The position numbers were made by a program, and so were the translations under genes. From NCBI RefSeq assembly GCF_008831285.2, contig NC_045141.1, positions 17,222,106-17,286,105 on the forward strand: a stretch of DNA of 64,000 nt, read 5' to 3'. This stretch comes from Nymphaea colorata. Its lineage: Eukaryota; Streptophyta; Magnoliopsida; Nymphaeales; Nymphaeaceae. Every line of letters starts with the position of its first letter. The first letter of the stretch is position 1. Shown here in pieces: positions 10,904 to 22,931 of the stretch. The notes beneath the pieces are model-generated. The model was given only the letters and a program-made list of their open reading frames with translations, did not search any database and had not been told where the DNA came from.

Positions 10904-11890
10904 CTTTACCAATGGCAGCACTCAATTTTGCAAATGCTTCAACTTTTAAAATGTGGCTGCACCCATCTAACATACTTTTCTTTCTTTAAAGCTTGACAAA
11001 CAACAAGCTCAAACAAATATCCACTTTGAAGAAACATGTAGCCAGGGGAAGGGGAAAATTTTGCCAATGACAGAGTTCATGAGATAATTTTGGCACTATG
11101 CTCTTATCATCTAAAATAATATGATATACTTGAAGCTGCGGGCAGGCACCAAGCAATGTTTCCAAGGTTTGCAAGTGGCATTCATTTGGGAAGACTTGGA
11201 TGATACAATCCATCAGGTACTACTGTACAATGTCTTCCTTACAATTGAAAACCTATCACAGGGATACATATTATCTCATATAACCCGAAAGCAAAAGAAT
11301 GGATCAGCATATTATAATCACATCAATAACAAAAATAAGAAACATGCATTTCAACCTGCTCGAGAACTCTTGGCAGTACAGTTTCTTTGTACATATAAAG
11401 GTCAACACCCTCTAACTGACTGAGAATGTGCAGATTTTTTCAACCTAAACATATCATCCATTAAGACAGTCACTGCTCGATGAAAATGTCAAGATACCAC
11501 ATTCATACTTTTAGGCAGTTCGAAGTTTCTTATATTACAAGGTCCCGATGCTCACTCCTTTCTTTCTCCCTTTTCTCCTTTTCCCTGGCAGGTCCCTGTA
11601 GACATAAATCCCAATTTCGAGCCTCAACTCACCATCACCTAACAATATCAGTAATTTAAAATGATTAAAACACCTCCATCAGCATAACTAAGATTGTAAA
11701 TAGAACCAACATACATATACACTACAATCAATATGTGTATGCACATGGATGGTCAAGAAAGCAAGGGTGTTAACATGTAGACACAAACCTGATGTTGCAT
11801 GCACATCCAAAGTTTATTTATCTCGGTGAAATTTTGTAACACAAACTCCACAGCATCAATAACAGTGTCAGCACTCCTTCAGCATCATAC
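10904..11890 (-). pseudogene. VPS35: captured VPS35 (retromer subunit) exons
   Basis: VPS35 is the core subunit of the retromer cargo-sorting complex at endosomes. Five exons are visible on the minus strand, in the right order, with GT/AG borders. They are 11,890-11,789 (contains DAVEFVLQNFTE), 11,595-11,539 (GPAREKEKREKERSE), 11,444-11,356 (MYKETVLPRVLEQ), 11,252-11,130 (FPNECHLQTLETLLGACPQL) and about 10,960-10,904 (VEAFAKLSAAIGK). All the junction phases I can check are 0, as in the parent gene. Decay is visible: an indel at the start of the first exon, one missing G at the start of the third, and a TAG in place of a sense codon in the fourth. A further decayed exon may lie between 10,960 and 11,129. 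Intron retention means the copy came from genomic DNA, not mRNA. Confidence 0.9.
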
Positions 11891-12642
11891 CTGAATAGAC
11901 GCAAAGAGAGGATAATAGAAGTGAAAAAAGGGAATCGTGAGAGGCATACCTGAGTAAAGGAGCAGCCAAGAAGAATAAACCCAAATTTCCCATTGAAGAT
12001 GGTGCTTGAAAGCCTGCAATTGATGACTATAGGTGGAGCTGTAGAAGAGAGAGTAAAGGGAGATGGGTTATCGAGAGAACGTGGGTGTGAGAGAGCGAGA
12101 GAGAGACGCATAAGGTTCACCTTAAGGCTGCAAGTAGGCGGCGTTGGTAGGGCTTGGATATCTGTGGGGGCGTGAGAGAGAGAGAGAGAGAGCCACAGGT
12201 GGAGCTGCAGAAGAGAGAGAATGAGATTGTGTGATTTTAAGAGCGCGATTGAGAGAGCATGAGAGAAAGAGAGAGTTAGATATAAGAGCGGCAAAGGGCT
12301 CACTGGCGGGTGGCTGGAGGATCATGGCCGTCTAACGGAGGAGAGATGGTCTCTGTGACAGGGAGGGGACAGGGAATGGGGGAAGGAAGAAAACACAACA
12401 GCAACACGAGGATGCACGAAAACGAAACGTTAAAGATGACGCGAGCGTGCCCCAACGGGCAAAAAAATATTTTCGGAAAATCTTTCACCTCTGGCGGTGG
12501 AAAGATCTTTCCAGAAATAAATTTCCGTTTCCAGCCTCAAGGGTTTCAAAAAAATTTCCGCGTTTCATCAAACGGAAAAATTTTAAAAATTTGGATTTTT
12601 TCCCCTATGCTACAGTTTTTTTCCAGCCCATCAAACGGGCCC

Positions 12643-13706
12643 TTAAGCATATTGTGAAACAGACCACATCGGGCATGATATGTCTAGCTATTTGACAGTT
12701 ATCTCAAGATTCTAACCCATCATCTAAAACAGGGACTACAACCTCACTATCACGCACTACTGGATCACCCATTTTTTTTATAGTAAAATTCATGTGCTTT
12801 TATGAAACCTTGCGAAATCATCTTGGATAATTTAGATGCGAAAGGATATAACTCCAACAAATTTTGGATTAATTTGTTTAAAGATAGTGTTTGTTTGTTT
12901 GTTTATTTGTTTGTGTTGTCTTCATTTTTTTTTTCTTGCCTTAGCTAAGAATCAATTTTTGTTGTTACTTTGAAACTCCCCTCTTTTGTATGGGTTCTGA
13001 TATCCCTCCACCCATGCCTATACATTGCATATTGAGTATATTTGTGGCAGTAGTACCTGTGCTGTTGGTATCAATGTTGTGCTATCATACTTTCAAATGT
13101 TGGTAGATTATGTTAAATCAGGCAGGTTTTGATGATCATTCTTCTCGATCTATGTCCTTTAGAGCAACATTACCTAAATTCAAAAAATATTTGTAGCCTT
13201 CCTCTAGGCCTATGAAGCGCACAAACTTAAGGCATTCTTTTTATATCACAGACGATCCTATATATCTTTGGAAGGGAGAGCCAACCTTCAAAACTTGGTG
13301 GATACCAATAGGTCTCATATGACCTGCTTAGGCTGAAATGTAATGGTTGGACTCTCTAACAAGTCTGCTTGCAAAGTTTTTGTTAACAAACATTCTCTGG
13401 ATTAGACTATACAATCATGAAAGTTCATTGAGGCAAAAGAAATTTCAAGATTTTGGAAGCTGACAAATGGGGAGAGTCTATCAATTGTCCAGTCTCAACT
13501 CATTTGGAAGTTGATAAATGGGTGCGAGGGCTAGAATGCTTGGATGTCGAACACAGTGAAATTTTTTTGGGTGGACAAAATAAGCAAAATACCCCCAACA
13601 AAAAGTTCTTTTTAGAAAGAAAGAAGACTAAAAAAGTCACCCTCAAAGAATGAGGCGGTGGCTTATGGGCAGACATATACAACTTGTCAAATCAACTTGG
13701 ACTTGA
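12643..13706. other. Duplicated intergenic flank, no gene
   Basis: It matches 28,705-29,990 beside copy C, apart from the MITE at 29,451. Short open frames in both copies are interrupted differently, so I do not call a gene. Confidence 0.75.
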
Positions 13707-13848
13707 AATAAAGAGCATGCTTGGGGGTTAGGTTCCCTACCTTTATTCCAACAAAATGGTTATATACAAGGAAAGATAAAAAAAACCTTAACTATAAGCA
13801 CAAAGAATTGACCCAACCTTTCACCCAAAAAATGAAGACAACCATAAC

Positions 13849-16800
13849 TTACAAGCTATGCATATACAATTTCAAGTCAGCAAAATAATCATGTGGATCA
13901 TTGGCATGATCCATGATCAGCCATCCTATGTCAATTGGCATAGCACTCTGCTTCACAAAAATTCTCGTCTGTAATTGGTCAAGATACCTAGTCCAGAATG
14001 CATTCCAAGACTTCCATTTCACCTTTATGAATCTTTCCACAAGCCTTGATAATCACCACACAACCCATTTGACCATTGTCTACATAGTTTAGACCAACAA
14101 TTTTCAGGCCATGCTTAGTAGATGCTCTAACAATGTTGATTAACATTCCATTTCTGTTTAAGGCAATGGTGTCCACACTATTAAGACCAGTTTCCATCCA
14201 AATTCTCAACTTGATTTTAGTCTTAGCAGGCCACTTGACAGAGGAAAAGCTGACCAAGCAGCTCCTCCAAACATCTCTTTTCAACCTACTAACACGGGGT
14301 TGAAGGTTGTCATGGAGACATATATTCTTGAGACACCACAAATTCTAGCAAATAGTTAAAAAGGCCATCCTCCAACATCGACACCGTCACTTCCCTGTTA
14401 TCTTAGCTTGAATCCATCTCTTGAATGCATATGCAATTTCACCTTGATGAGAGTTCACTCTATCGAACTTAGCAACAATGTACCTCCAAACTTCCTTTGC
14501 TATTTTACAATTTATTAAGACGTGAGCATTTGTCTCCTCAACACAATAGCAAAAAGAACAACAGTTAGCTAGATGAATCATAGTCTTCTGAATCCTATCA
14601 AGAGTGGGCAATTTGCCTTCGCATGCGATGTAGGAGTGCCAACAGCTTTTGGCCGGGGCGTAGCTAGCCCAGATCTTCCTCTTCTACGACTCTTTAACAC
14701 CCTGAATGCGACATTTGTTGATAATCTCACCTGCCTTGAAGCTCGCCTTACCATCGTTCCTCCAAACTAGACCATCCTCAACATCCCTTAGCCTAATGTT
14801 AGCTGTAGACACACCAAGATGCGCAGCCATAGTAAGGGTCGGACTCTCCTGGTTAACACAAGTTACTTGACAAATACTGATATTGACCTCACTACACTGC
14901 AATACATACCTATTCCCATCAACCCTATTGATAAGAACTTGCCCCGACCAACGATCATTCCAAAATCTGACTTGTTATCCATTCTCAACTTTCCACTCAA
15001 CTTTGTTTTGTAACCAACTCCAACCCCATCGCAGTCCTTTGCAGCCGCAACTAGGATTAAGGGATCTCTTGAGTGTTCAAAGACTATGGGAGCTCAAATA
15101 TTTCTCCTTTAAGATGTTGGCCCAGGGGTCCTAGCTGGTCAGCACCTGACAACATCTGCTGGCTAGCATCGCTCTATTGACATCCTCCAACCTTCTTATA
15201 CCAACTCCTCCTTCATCTAGAGGCAAACATAGTCGCTCTCATTTGACTAGATTCATGTGTCTAGACCATTCTTTCTCATTCCACAAGAATTTGATACAAG
15301 CTTGTTCGATTCCCTTTAAGATGACCTTAGGCAATCTAGAAACCATCATCCAATAGTAAGGCAAGGTCATTAACACATAGTGGATGAGACATACCCGGCC
15401 CGCATAGGACAAGATTCGTGCCTTCTATCCAGCCAACCTCTTCTCCACCTTAGTGAGGAGTGGCAAACACAGATCTTCTGTGAGATTACCCAAGAAAAGA
15501 GGTAAACCGAGGTACTCTAAAGGGAGGCTTCCACTAGACGATGGTAATATACTTTGAATTTCTCCCATGTGGCAATCAACCATACTCCTAGTAAAAATCA
15601 TAGACTTTTGTATATTCACCTTCATGCCAGCAAAGCAATCAAAATCCTACAAAACAACTTTGATGGTAGCCATAGTTTTCTTAGTGGCATTGACTGCCAT
15701 AATCACATCGTCGACCAACAACATAACACATCTATTAGTCCTCACACATCGGATTTTAGGGACAAGGATGTTTTCGCTAATCGTTTCCTTAATGAGTCAT
15801 CTATTGAACATTTTCATAACAATAAGGAAGAGATAGGGGGACAAAGGGTCGCCCTGTCGGAGTCAGCGTCTCCCATCAAATTTATCTCCCATACTGCCAT
15901 TCGCCTGTACTCTATAAGACACAGAGGTAACACACTTCATGACTCTAGCAATCTTTTTGGGATGAAATTGCAAAAAACTGCATACTATTGGCTAAGAAGG
16001 CCCATGAGACTTTGTCATACGCTTTCATCAAATCAAGCTTAAGACAACAGCCTCCTTTGTCCCAAAACTCCTTAGAGTTTATGGTCTCGTTCACCCATAT
16101 AATGTTGTCATGAATGTGTCTCCCTTTCAAAAAGATTGCTTGATTAACATTGATAATATAGTTGAGGATGCCCCTCATACGCTTAACAGTAACATTCGCA
16201 ATTATCTTATACGTAGTGTTGCATAAGGAAATAGGTCTGAAATCTTCAACTTTCTTAGAGTTATCCTTTTTAGGAATGAGTCAAATCATAGTTTCATTGA
16301 CAGTCCTCACTATTTTCCCAGATGAGAAGAAGTTTTGCACAACACCCACCACTTCAGTCCTTACCATCTCTCAACACTTCAGAAAGAAATAATTAAGAAA
16401 TTCATCATGGTCCGCTGCACTATCCTTATCTAAACTCCACACTACTGCTGTAACCTCCTCTTCCGAGATGGGCTGCAAAAGTTGTATATTATCAACATAT
16501 ATGACCGTAGTTGTGTTATCAAGGCCCTCAAACAAATTCCCTTGCACTTCATCCGTAGCTAGGACCTTTTAAAGTAATCTGTGCACACTTCAAGAATCTA
16601 TCAGTTTTGATCATATTCTATTCCATCACATTCTAGGCTTCTGATTTTGCTTTAGTTTGTCTAGATTTAGCCATCACATAAAAAAAGGATGTGTTTTTAG
16701 CACCCTCCACAAGCCATCGTATACGAGCCCTTTGTTTCCACATTAGCTCTTCCATGAGGAGGACCTCAGAAAGCTGCTACCTAAACCCTGTGCTCATCTT

Positions 16801-17804
16801 CTAGTGCACCTTCACTACCTTATTCCACACAATCCTTGCAAACCTCCAATCTTCTTTGAAGGTTTGCAATGTTATCAGCAAAGTTCCCAAAGGAATTCTT
16901 ATTCCAATCTAAAACCATCATTCTAACTCGATTAAGTTTAACAAGGAGACGCATCATGGGCACCCTTTGACATCGCCTCTCCATGCTTCCAACATCACTT
17001 CTTTTCTTTTTTGTCCATCAACCAAGGCTTAAAGAATCTAAATGGCTTCTTACCCATGTGATTATCACTAGCATTCCTAATTTGATAGATGAGCGTACAG
17101 TGGTCCGAACTAGCATAAGTATGAACTTTAAGACTGCCCTGCCCTCCAAATCTGCCTTGCCATTCATCATTCACCAGGCACCAATCCACCTTATATTCCA
17201 CAAAATCTGGTTATTGTCTATGATTCGACCATGTGAACCTTTTATGTCTGTCTTCTACCTCCTTTAACCTGCAAGCATAGAAGAAACTACTAAAGGATAA
17301 AAAAAAGCCAGCTGAAGGTGCTGATCCTGATTTGTTACCTATGTTCAACATGGCATTAAAATTGCCAATCAGCATTACCGTCCCTTCAACTCTAGACACT
17401 AGGGTCTCAAGTTGGTAAAAACTTTGTAGCCTTTCCCCAAACCTTGGTGGCACATAGACACCAAACACAAGTAAAACTTTATTGTTCGCTAATCTACGAA
17501 AAGAAACACCAACCCAGTTACGATGAACGACCACATGAGAAGCTTCCATCTCATCCTCTTTTTACATGCATAAGACTCTAACAACACCATCTGGCCCCTC
17601 GACATTAACCGCATATCTATAAGTGTGATATCTTTCCATGATCACCTTCATCATGTGAGTAGTAATCATGGAATCTAGAATAAACCCTATTTTGGGTTTG
17701 AACTCGTTGAAGATAAGGTACAATCTGTGTTGCACAGGTCCCTTAGCAAGATCTCTAATATTCCAACTAATGATTTTTATGGGTAGGAGATGACGGTACT
17801 TCAC
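13849..17804 (-). pseudogene. LINE ORF2 (endonuclease and reverse transcriptase)
   Basis: The apurinic-type endonuclease starts with KIISWNIRDL at about 17,780, continues with GVYVPP and LIGNFNA and ends with SDH near 17,100. RT is marked by NQAIFLKGRHIHDNI and LDLMKAYDKVSW (about 16,000-16,140) and by VDDV near 15,706-15,714, where relatives usually have FADD. A zf-RVT domain (CSFCYCVEETNAHVLINC) is at 14,387-14,611. The tail at 13,849-14,341 may be a decayed RNase H. There are many frameshifts. Confidence 0.8.
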
Positions 17805-18183
17805 TAGCAGTACTACCAGTCATGAGGACCATATCCTTTTCTTTTCCTTCATTACCTCCGTCTTGGGGGAGTTCCATAATGGTAGGATGCATATTCAGTC
17901 ACCTTTTTCCTTTTTTTGGAGCCATTACATAGGGGAACAACCCTTCTTTCCCTTGCTAGCATACATTGTAGACTTTTGGGTCTACCTCTGCCTATTTTCA
18001 GGTGCCTCCCCTTGTCCACCTTCAATGGTTGAAGCTTGCTCTGACCCTTCCTTTTTAGACAGGTTGCATGACGACTCCTTAACTGAGGGGCCGTCCTTGG
18101 ACCCAGATGTGAACCTGAACCGTGATGGGCCTACCTGACCACCAGCGCTGTTATCTACTTGCTTTTCAATACTGAAAAAAGAA

Positions 18184-19561
18184 TTAGTCGTCCGCCCGGT
18201 TTTCCCCCCCTTTCCCAGCTATAGAGTCCCCCCCCCCTTTCATTCCTCTTTTATTATACGTCTTGTGCTCATTAGTGCCCACCTTCTTCACCTCCTTCAA
18301 CTGACTAGAGGATTCACCCCCATCTCCAACATTACAAGATGGATCAGCATCCACATTTCGATCGAGCCGAGTGCCAATCTCTTCACCCTTATGAAGCAGA
18401 TTACTAATGACTGCAAATCTGTTAGTATAAGTTGCTCTCCCACCAGAGTTACTTCTTTGAAGGCCTCTTATATTTTTTTTAATCACTAAGACCTTTTTCC
18501 CAGGCTTGCTCCTCTGCAACCGATTTCTCAACTGTCCCTCGATTCTTATACACATCCTCATAGTGACAGGTTGTGCCACATACATGGCAAAATCTAATTT
18601 TAGATTCATAAAACATTTCTTGTATTATCTTGGACTCTCTTACTTCCAACTTGATCTTAGGCATAGGTTGAAAGTTGAGTTGAACTTCAATGCACAAACG
18701 TGCAAAGCCGAGCTTGTCCCTATGCAGAGTACATTCATATGCTCTGACAAAAGATGCACCTAGATCTTGTGCGATGACTTTAAAACTATACAAATGCCAA
18801 AACAAAACTGGAAGCTGAGGCAGACGAATCCATAGAGGAATATATTCTTCCTCATGCAAGCGTAACTCAGACCCTGGCTTCCACTGACTAGTAATAAGAA
18901 AGCGGCCCCCAACAACCCATTTTTTCTACAGGACCTCATTGAGCTCTTCTTCAGAACTCACCCGCACTAAAAACCTCTTATTCCCAATGACAGAAAAATT
19001 TGGGCAGCTAACATTAACCCAAAGCTTACGTAAGGTCTGAAAGACATACCGGTAATCCATGCCTATATTCGATCATCATCCATAGAATCCAGCCATTGCA
19101 GTGAAACGGTACATGTCCTCCACTCTCTGATACGCTTCAGTAGGGAAAACCACCGTAGGTTCCTCTTCAGACCTGTCTACGGTCACCGCCGAGCAATCTT
19201 CAAGTTCCTTCTCCTGACTGCCAGCAACCTCCTTTGCCCATCCCTGCAGGCCATTCCTTTGAGGAGTGGCATCAACACCACTGCTATCTTGCTGAAAACA
19301 TGTCTCATTCAGACGAGCCATTGGGGCTTTACCTCCTTCATCTTCCATTCTGCTCCGGTGATATTCCTCACACATTTCTCCATCCGGCTTGGTGGTTCCA
19401 ACTGATTTCCCCAAATCAAACAAGTCGATCCGATCATCCAGGTACATCTGCCCGCTCGTCTCCATCCCTCCAGTGATCTGCCCGTGCTTCTTCCTCTGCC
19501 CGCTCGCCTCCATCCCCCCGACGAGCTGCCGGCGCGTCTTCATCTCCCCTCTCGTCTTCAT
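18184..19561 (-). pseudogene. LINE ORF1 (DUF4283-like, zinc knuckle)
   Basis: After an N-terminal low-complexity part, the sequence PLWIRLPQLPVLFW and later FARLCIEVQL match the DUF4283 region common to plant L1 ORF1. A zinc knuckle follows as CHVCGTTCHYEDVY, in which the last Cys of CX2CX4HX4C has become Tyr. The frame is broken near 18,880-19,075 and near 18,500. It would have been an RNA-binding protein. Confidence 0.75.
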
Positions 19562-19660
19562 CCCTCCGGTGAGCGCCAGGGGTTCCCTACTGAAACCCCT
19601 CTTTCCCCACGCGACCCTTTGCTCAGAGCTTCTCTCTCCACGAGTGACTTAGGGACTTGA

Positions 19661-20269
19661 CTTTGAACTTGCCCATGTAAGCTCGACTCGAGTTTGAGTT
19701 AAAACTCGAGTTATAAATGAGTCGAATTCGAGTTATACAAACTTGACTTATTTAAACTTGACTGGGATCATCTCTTGTTAATGTTTAAAGGTATGTCGGT
19801 AATTTTAGACAATTTTTAACATTCTTTTTTGTGGTTTTCATTTCATTTCAAGAAAAAAAAATGTGAATCAAGTCACAAGAATGTGATTGAATTGAGCGAA
19901 CTTGGCTCATAAAGCTCGATTCAAGCTCTGGTCGAGCTCGACCGACTTGCTCGTTATGCATTCTTACTTATGAGGGATTGAACACCACTGTATCTGAAGT
20001 AATAGTGAAGTGTACCAATTACAGAACCATAAAATGCTACTGACTATGGCTCAATTTACGAGAGAATACAGTTCATTTTCATAGCTAAAGGGTTTAGAAA
20101 GAAAAATCTATCCACGAACTGAAACAAAAACCCATGACTGGAACACTTGTGCCTCATTCTAGTCGCATTCCATCATAACGTTGAGCAAGATTCCGAGCAA
20201 CCTCATGGTGCACCCATCACCATATCTCTTAATGGCTATGCAACATGTGCCCCCACTGACATAGTCGAT
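19661..20269. repeat. CTCGAG/CTCGACTCGA-rich repeat and flank
   Basis: It continues the flank interrupted by the LINE and matches 30,000-30,630. The first 300 bp are built of short CTCGA and ACTTGA words in both orientations. No coding region is seen. Confidence 0.6.
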
Positions 20270-21745
20270 GGCAGTGCATAAATTGCCATTGACATGGCAG
20301 AACTTCTTAGTAAAGAAGAATGCCCATTAAGAATCAATTGGCTGTGACACAAGTGACCATTAATTGTTGTCTTGGTGGAACCAATGTATGCAAAATGGTA
20401 ACTCTACATTTAGTGGACACTACGAGACATCAGTGCATAAGTTGCCACTGACATGGCAGAGCTTCTTAGTGAAGAATAATGCCCATTAAGAATCAATTGC
20501 AGTGACACAAGTGATCATTAATTGTTGTCTTGTTGGGACCAATGTATGCAGAATGGTAACTCTACATTTAGTGGACACTACAAAATATCAGTGCATAAAT
20601 TGCCACTGACATGACATAGCTTCTTAGTAAAGAAGAGTGCCTATTAAGAATCGATTGGCAGTGACATAAGTGACTATTAATTGTTGTCTTGTTGGGACAA
20701 ATGTATGAAGAATGTCAACTCTACATTTAGTGGACACTACGAGACATCAGTGCATAAATTGCCATTGACATGGTATAACTTCTTAGTAAATAATAATGCC
20801 CATTAAGAATCGATTGGCAATGACACAAGTGACCATTAATTGTTGTCTTGTTGAGACCAACGTATGCAGAACAGTAACTCTATATTTAGTGGACACTACG
20901 AGACATCAGTGCATAAATTGTCATTGATGTGGCATAGCTTCTTAGAAAGAAGAATGCCCATTAAGAATCGATTGGCAATGACACAAGTGACCATTAATTG
21001 TTGTCATGTTGGGACCAATGTATACAGAATGGTAGCTCTACATTTAGTGGACACTATGAGACATCAATGCATAAGTTGCCATTGACATGGCAGAGCTTCT
21101 TAGTGAAGACGAGTGCCCATTAAGAATCGATTGCAGTGGTACAAGTGACCATTACTTGTTGTCTTGTTGAGACCAATGTATGCAGAATGGTAACTCTACA
21201 TTTAGTGGACACTACAAGACATCAATGCATAAATTGCCACTAGAGCTTCTTAGTAAAGAAGAATGCCCATTAAGAATCGATTGGCAGTGACATAAGTGGC
21301 CATTAAAGAAGAATGCCCATTAAGAATCGATTGGCAGTGACATAAGTGGCCATTAATTGTTGTCTTGTTGGGATCAATGTATGCAGAACAGTAACTCTAG
21401 ATTTAGTGGACACTACGAGACATCAGTGCATAAATTGCCATTGACATAGTAGAGCTTATTAGTAAAAATAAATGCCCATTAAGAATCAATTGCAATGACA
21501 TAGGTGACCATTAATTGTTGTCTTGTTGGGATCAATCTATGTAGAATGGTAACTCTACATTTAGTGGACACTACGAGACATCAATGCATAAATTGCCATT
21601 AAATTGCCATTGACATGGTAGAGCTTCTTAGTAAAAAAGAATGCCCATTAAGAATCAATTGCAGTGACATAAGTGACCATTAATTGTTGTCTTGTTGGGA
21701 TCAATCTATGTAGAATGATAACTCTACATTTAGTGGACACTAATG
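20270..21745. repeat. 159-bp tandem satellite, about ten units
   Basis: The word ATTAAGAATC recurs at 20,326, 20,485, 20,643, 20,802, 20,960, 21,119, 21,269, 21,319, 21,478 and 21,647, giving a 158-159-bp period. Three irregular steps (150, 50 and 169) come from internal deletions or duplications. Units differ by several point changes. The paralogous array at 30,660-30,975 has only about two units. I see no coding sense. Confidence 0.95.
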
Positions 21746-21955
21746 ACAGCCACTTCCCTCCAGGCGCTGGTGACAGGAGGAAGGGAGTTGCCGAGGCTCC
21801 ACTTTTCTGACAAAACCCTGACATGCTGCTGGCAACTGTGGGGGAGGTAGAGTTGTCCATCTATTTTTAAATGCAATCGTAGTTTGATGTCTAGATTCAC
21901 CATTGAAACACTCATATTTAGCAATGTCCAGTTGGGAGGTTGAGGGCAAGAACAG
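21746..21955. other. Duplicated flank segment
   Basis: It is homologous to 31,231-31,363 plus 34,243-34,345. In the second copy the segment is split by the Ty3/gypsy element and preceded by a MITE. No gene. Confidence 0.75.
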
Positions 21956-22461
21956 TTGTTCGTATTTAAAGCTAATGTGAGTTCGAGACCGAGTTCAGTC
22001 AGCTCGAGCTCATGTTGACTAATGAAACATCGAGCTCGACTCCGCAATTGCGTGTTGAGCTTGAGCTCAACTCCATTAAGTTTTAACCAACTCGTTTGAA
22101 TAGAATTGATACTCATCACTACGTGTTGAGCTTGAATTCGACTCGATTAAGACTCGACAAACTCAAACTCGTTTGAATATATCGACTTGATTAAGGCTCG
22201 ACAAGCTCGTTTGAATATATCGACTAAATTAAGGCTCGACAAGCTCGTTTGAATATATCGACTTGATTAAGGCTTGAAAACTTGATTAAGGCTCGAGCTC
22301 AAATCGACGGTTACGTGTTGAACTCGAACTCAATTCGATTATTTGAATGAGTCGACTCATGAACTCGAGTTCAACTCGTTAAGCAAGTGACTTAGCTCAA
22401 ACTCGTCCACGAGCCAAGCTTTAATGAGTCGTGCTAGTCGAACTCGTTGTTCACCCCTAAA
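21956..22461. mobile_element. CTCGA-rich hAT-like insertion
   Basis: The paralogous site near 34,345 lacks this block of about 500 bp. The right end, inverted, reads TTAGGGGTGAACAACGAG, like many plant hAT-type MITE ends. The left end has lost the matching terminus. Inside, a 38-44-bp word containing GCTCGACAAGCTCGTTTGAA repeats from about 22,139 to 22,290. It is non-coding. Confidence 0.5.
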
Positions 22462-22875
22462 TGTGGGCACCCACTACTTGCCACCGGTGAGAAAGACCCT
22501 TTTTAATACATGAAGACAAGATGTTCACAGGGGCCAAAATGACTCGGTCATACGAACCAACCTAGCCGCTGGTAAACGAAAACCCTTACACATCGATAAC
22601 TAGAGAGAAGATTCTTTAGGAAAAATCCATCTCAAATAGCAAAGAGAGGTTGCTATTATCGCAAGATGGGTATGAAGTGGCTTTTGTGGATTTAGATACT
22701 GTTCGGGTTCCACGGAAAGGAATGCATCAGCTGAGAAGTGTTGTACTATTTCCAGGTCTTGCATTTTCCTATATGTATTAAGTGGCAGAGCAACAAAATT
22801 TCTGCCCGAATTCGGGCACTCTAAGCTTAAATTTCAGACTGAAGGGAAACTTGTATGCGAAAAAACTAAAAATCT
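22462..22875. other. Duplicated flank upstream of relic E
   Basis: It matches 34,346-34,855 (minus a small MITE there). In copy D this flank is followed by about 3.4 kb containing the promoter and gene; here it runs directly into the last codons of a BAHD gene. Confidence 0.75.
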
Positions 22876-22931
22876 ATATGACCGCCTTGGAGTCAGATGA
22901 AGAGCCCTTGGATGCACTCAACGCTGCCTAA
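22876..22931 (+). pseudogene. BAHD relic E, last 18 codons only
   Basis: The fragment reads MTALESDEEPLDALNAA then TAA, matching the C-terminal tails left behind the stops of copies A and D. It is followed by the same TATC repeat and 3' flank. Everything upstream of this tail in the gene is deleted. Confidence 0.9.

Larger units (their letters stand above)
10055..12642. mobile_element. 2.6-kb PIF/Harbinger-type element carrying VPS35 exons
   Basis: Ends are GGGGCCGTTTGATG at 10,055 and the inverted GGGCCCGTTTGATG at 12,642, matching at 13 of 14 positions. It is flanked by TTA on both sides (10,052-10,054 and 12,643-12,645). The homologous site beside copy C (near 28,705) reads GACTTTAAGCATATTG without the element, so this is a true insertion with a 3-bp TTA duplication, the signature of PIF/Harbinger transposons. 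No transposase is recognisable, so it is non-autonomous. The middle holds exons of VPS35 on the minus strand. About 11,990-12,300 is GA-rich on the plus strand and could be a captured CT-rich 5' leader. Confidence 0.85.
13707..19652 (-). mobile_element. L1-type LINE, degenerate
   Basis: A 5.9-kb non-LTR retrotransposon in minus orientation, inserted in the duplicated flank. GGACTTGA occurs at 13,699-13,706 and 19,653-19,660, while the paralogous site near 29,993 has it once. That supports an 8-bp target duplication. ORF1 (DUF4283 type) and ORF2 (endonuclease, RT, zf-RVT) are in the usual order. The expected poly(A) tail is not evident at the 13,707 end. Many stops and frameshifts make it inactive. 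Confidence 0.85.

Noticed and set aside
11818-12303. 161-residue minus-strand Leu/Ser-rich frame
   Set aside because: It is a CT-rich, low-complexity frame out of register with the VPS35 exon it overlaps.
20270-21745. Regularly spaced repeat resembling a CRISPR array
   Set aside because: The repeats are head-to-tail units of 159 bp with no unique spacers, in a plant genome; it is a satellite.
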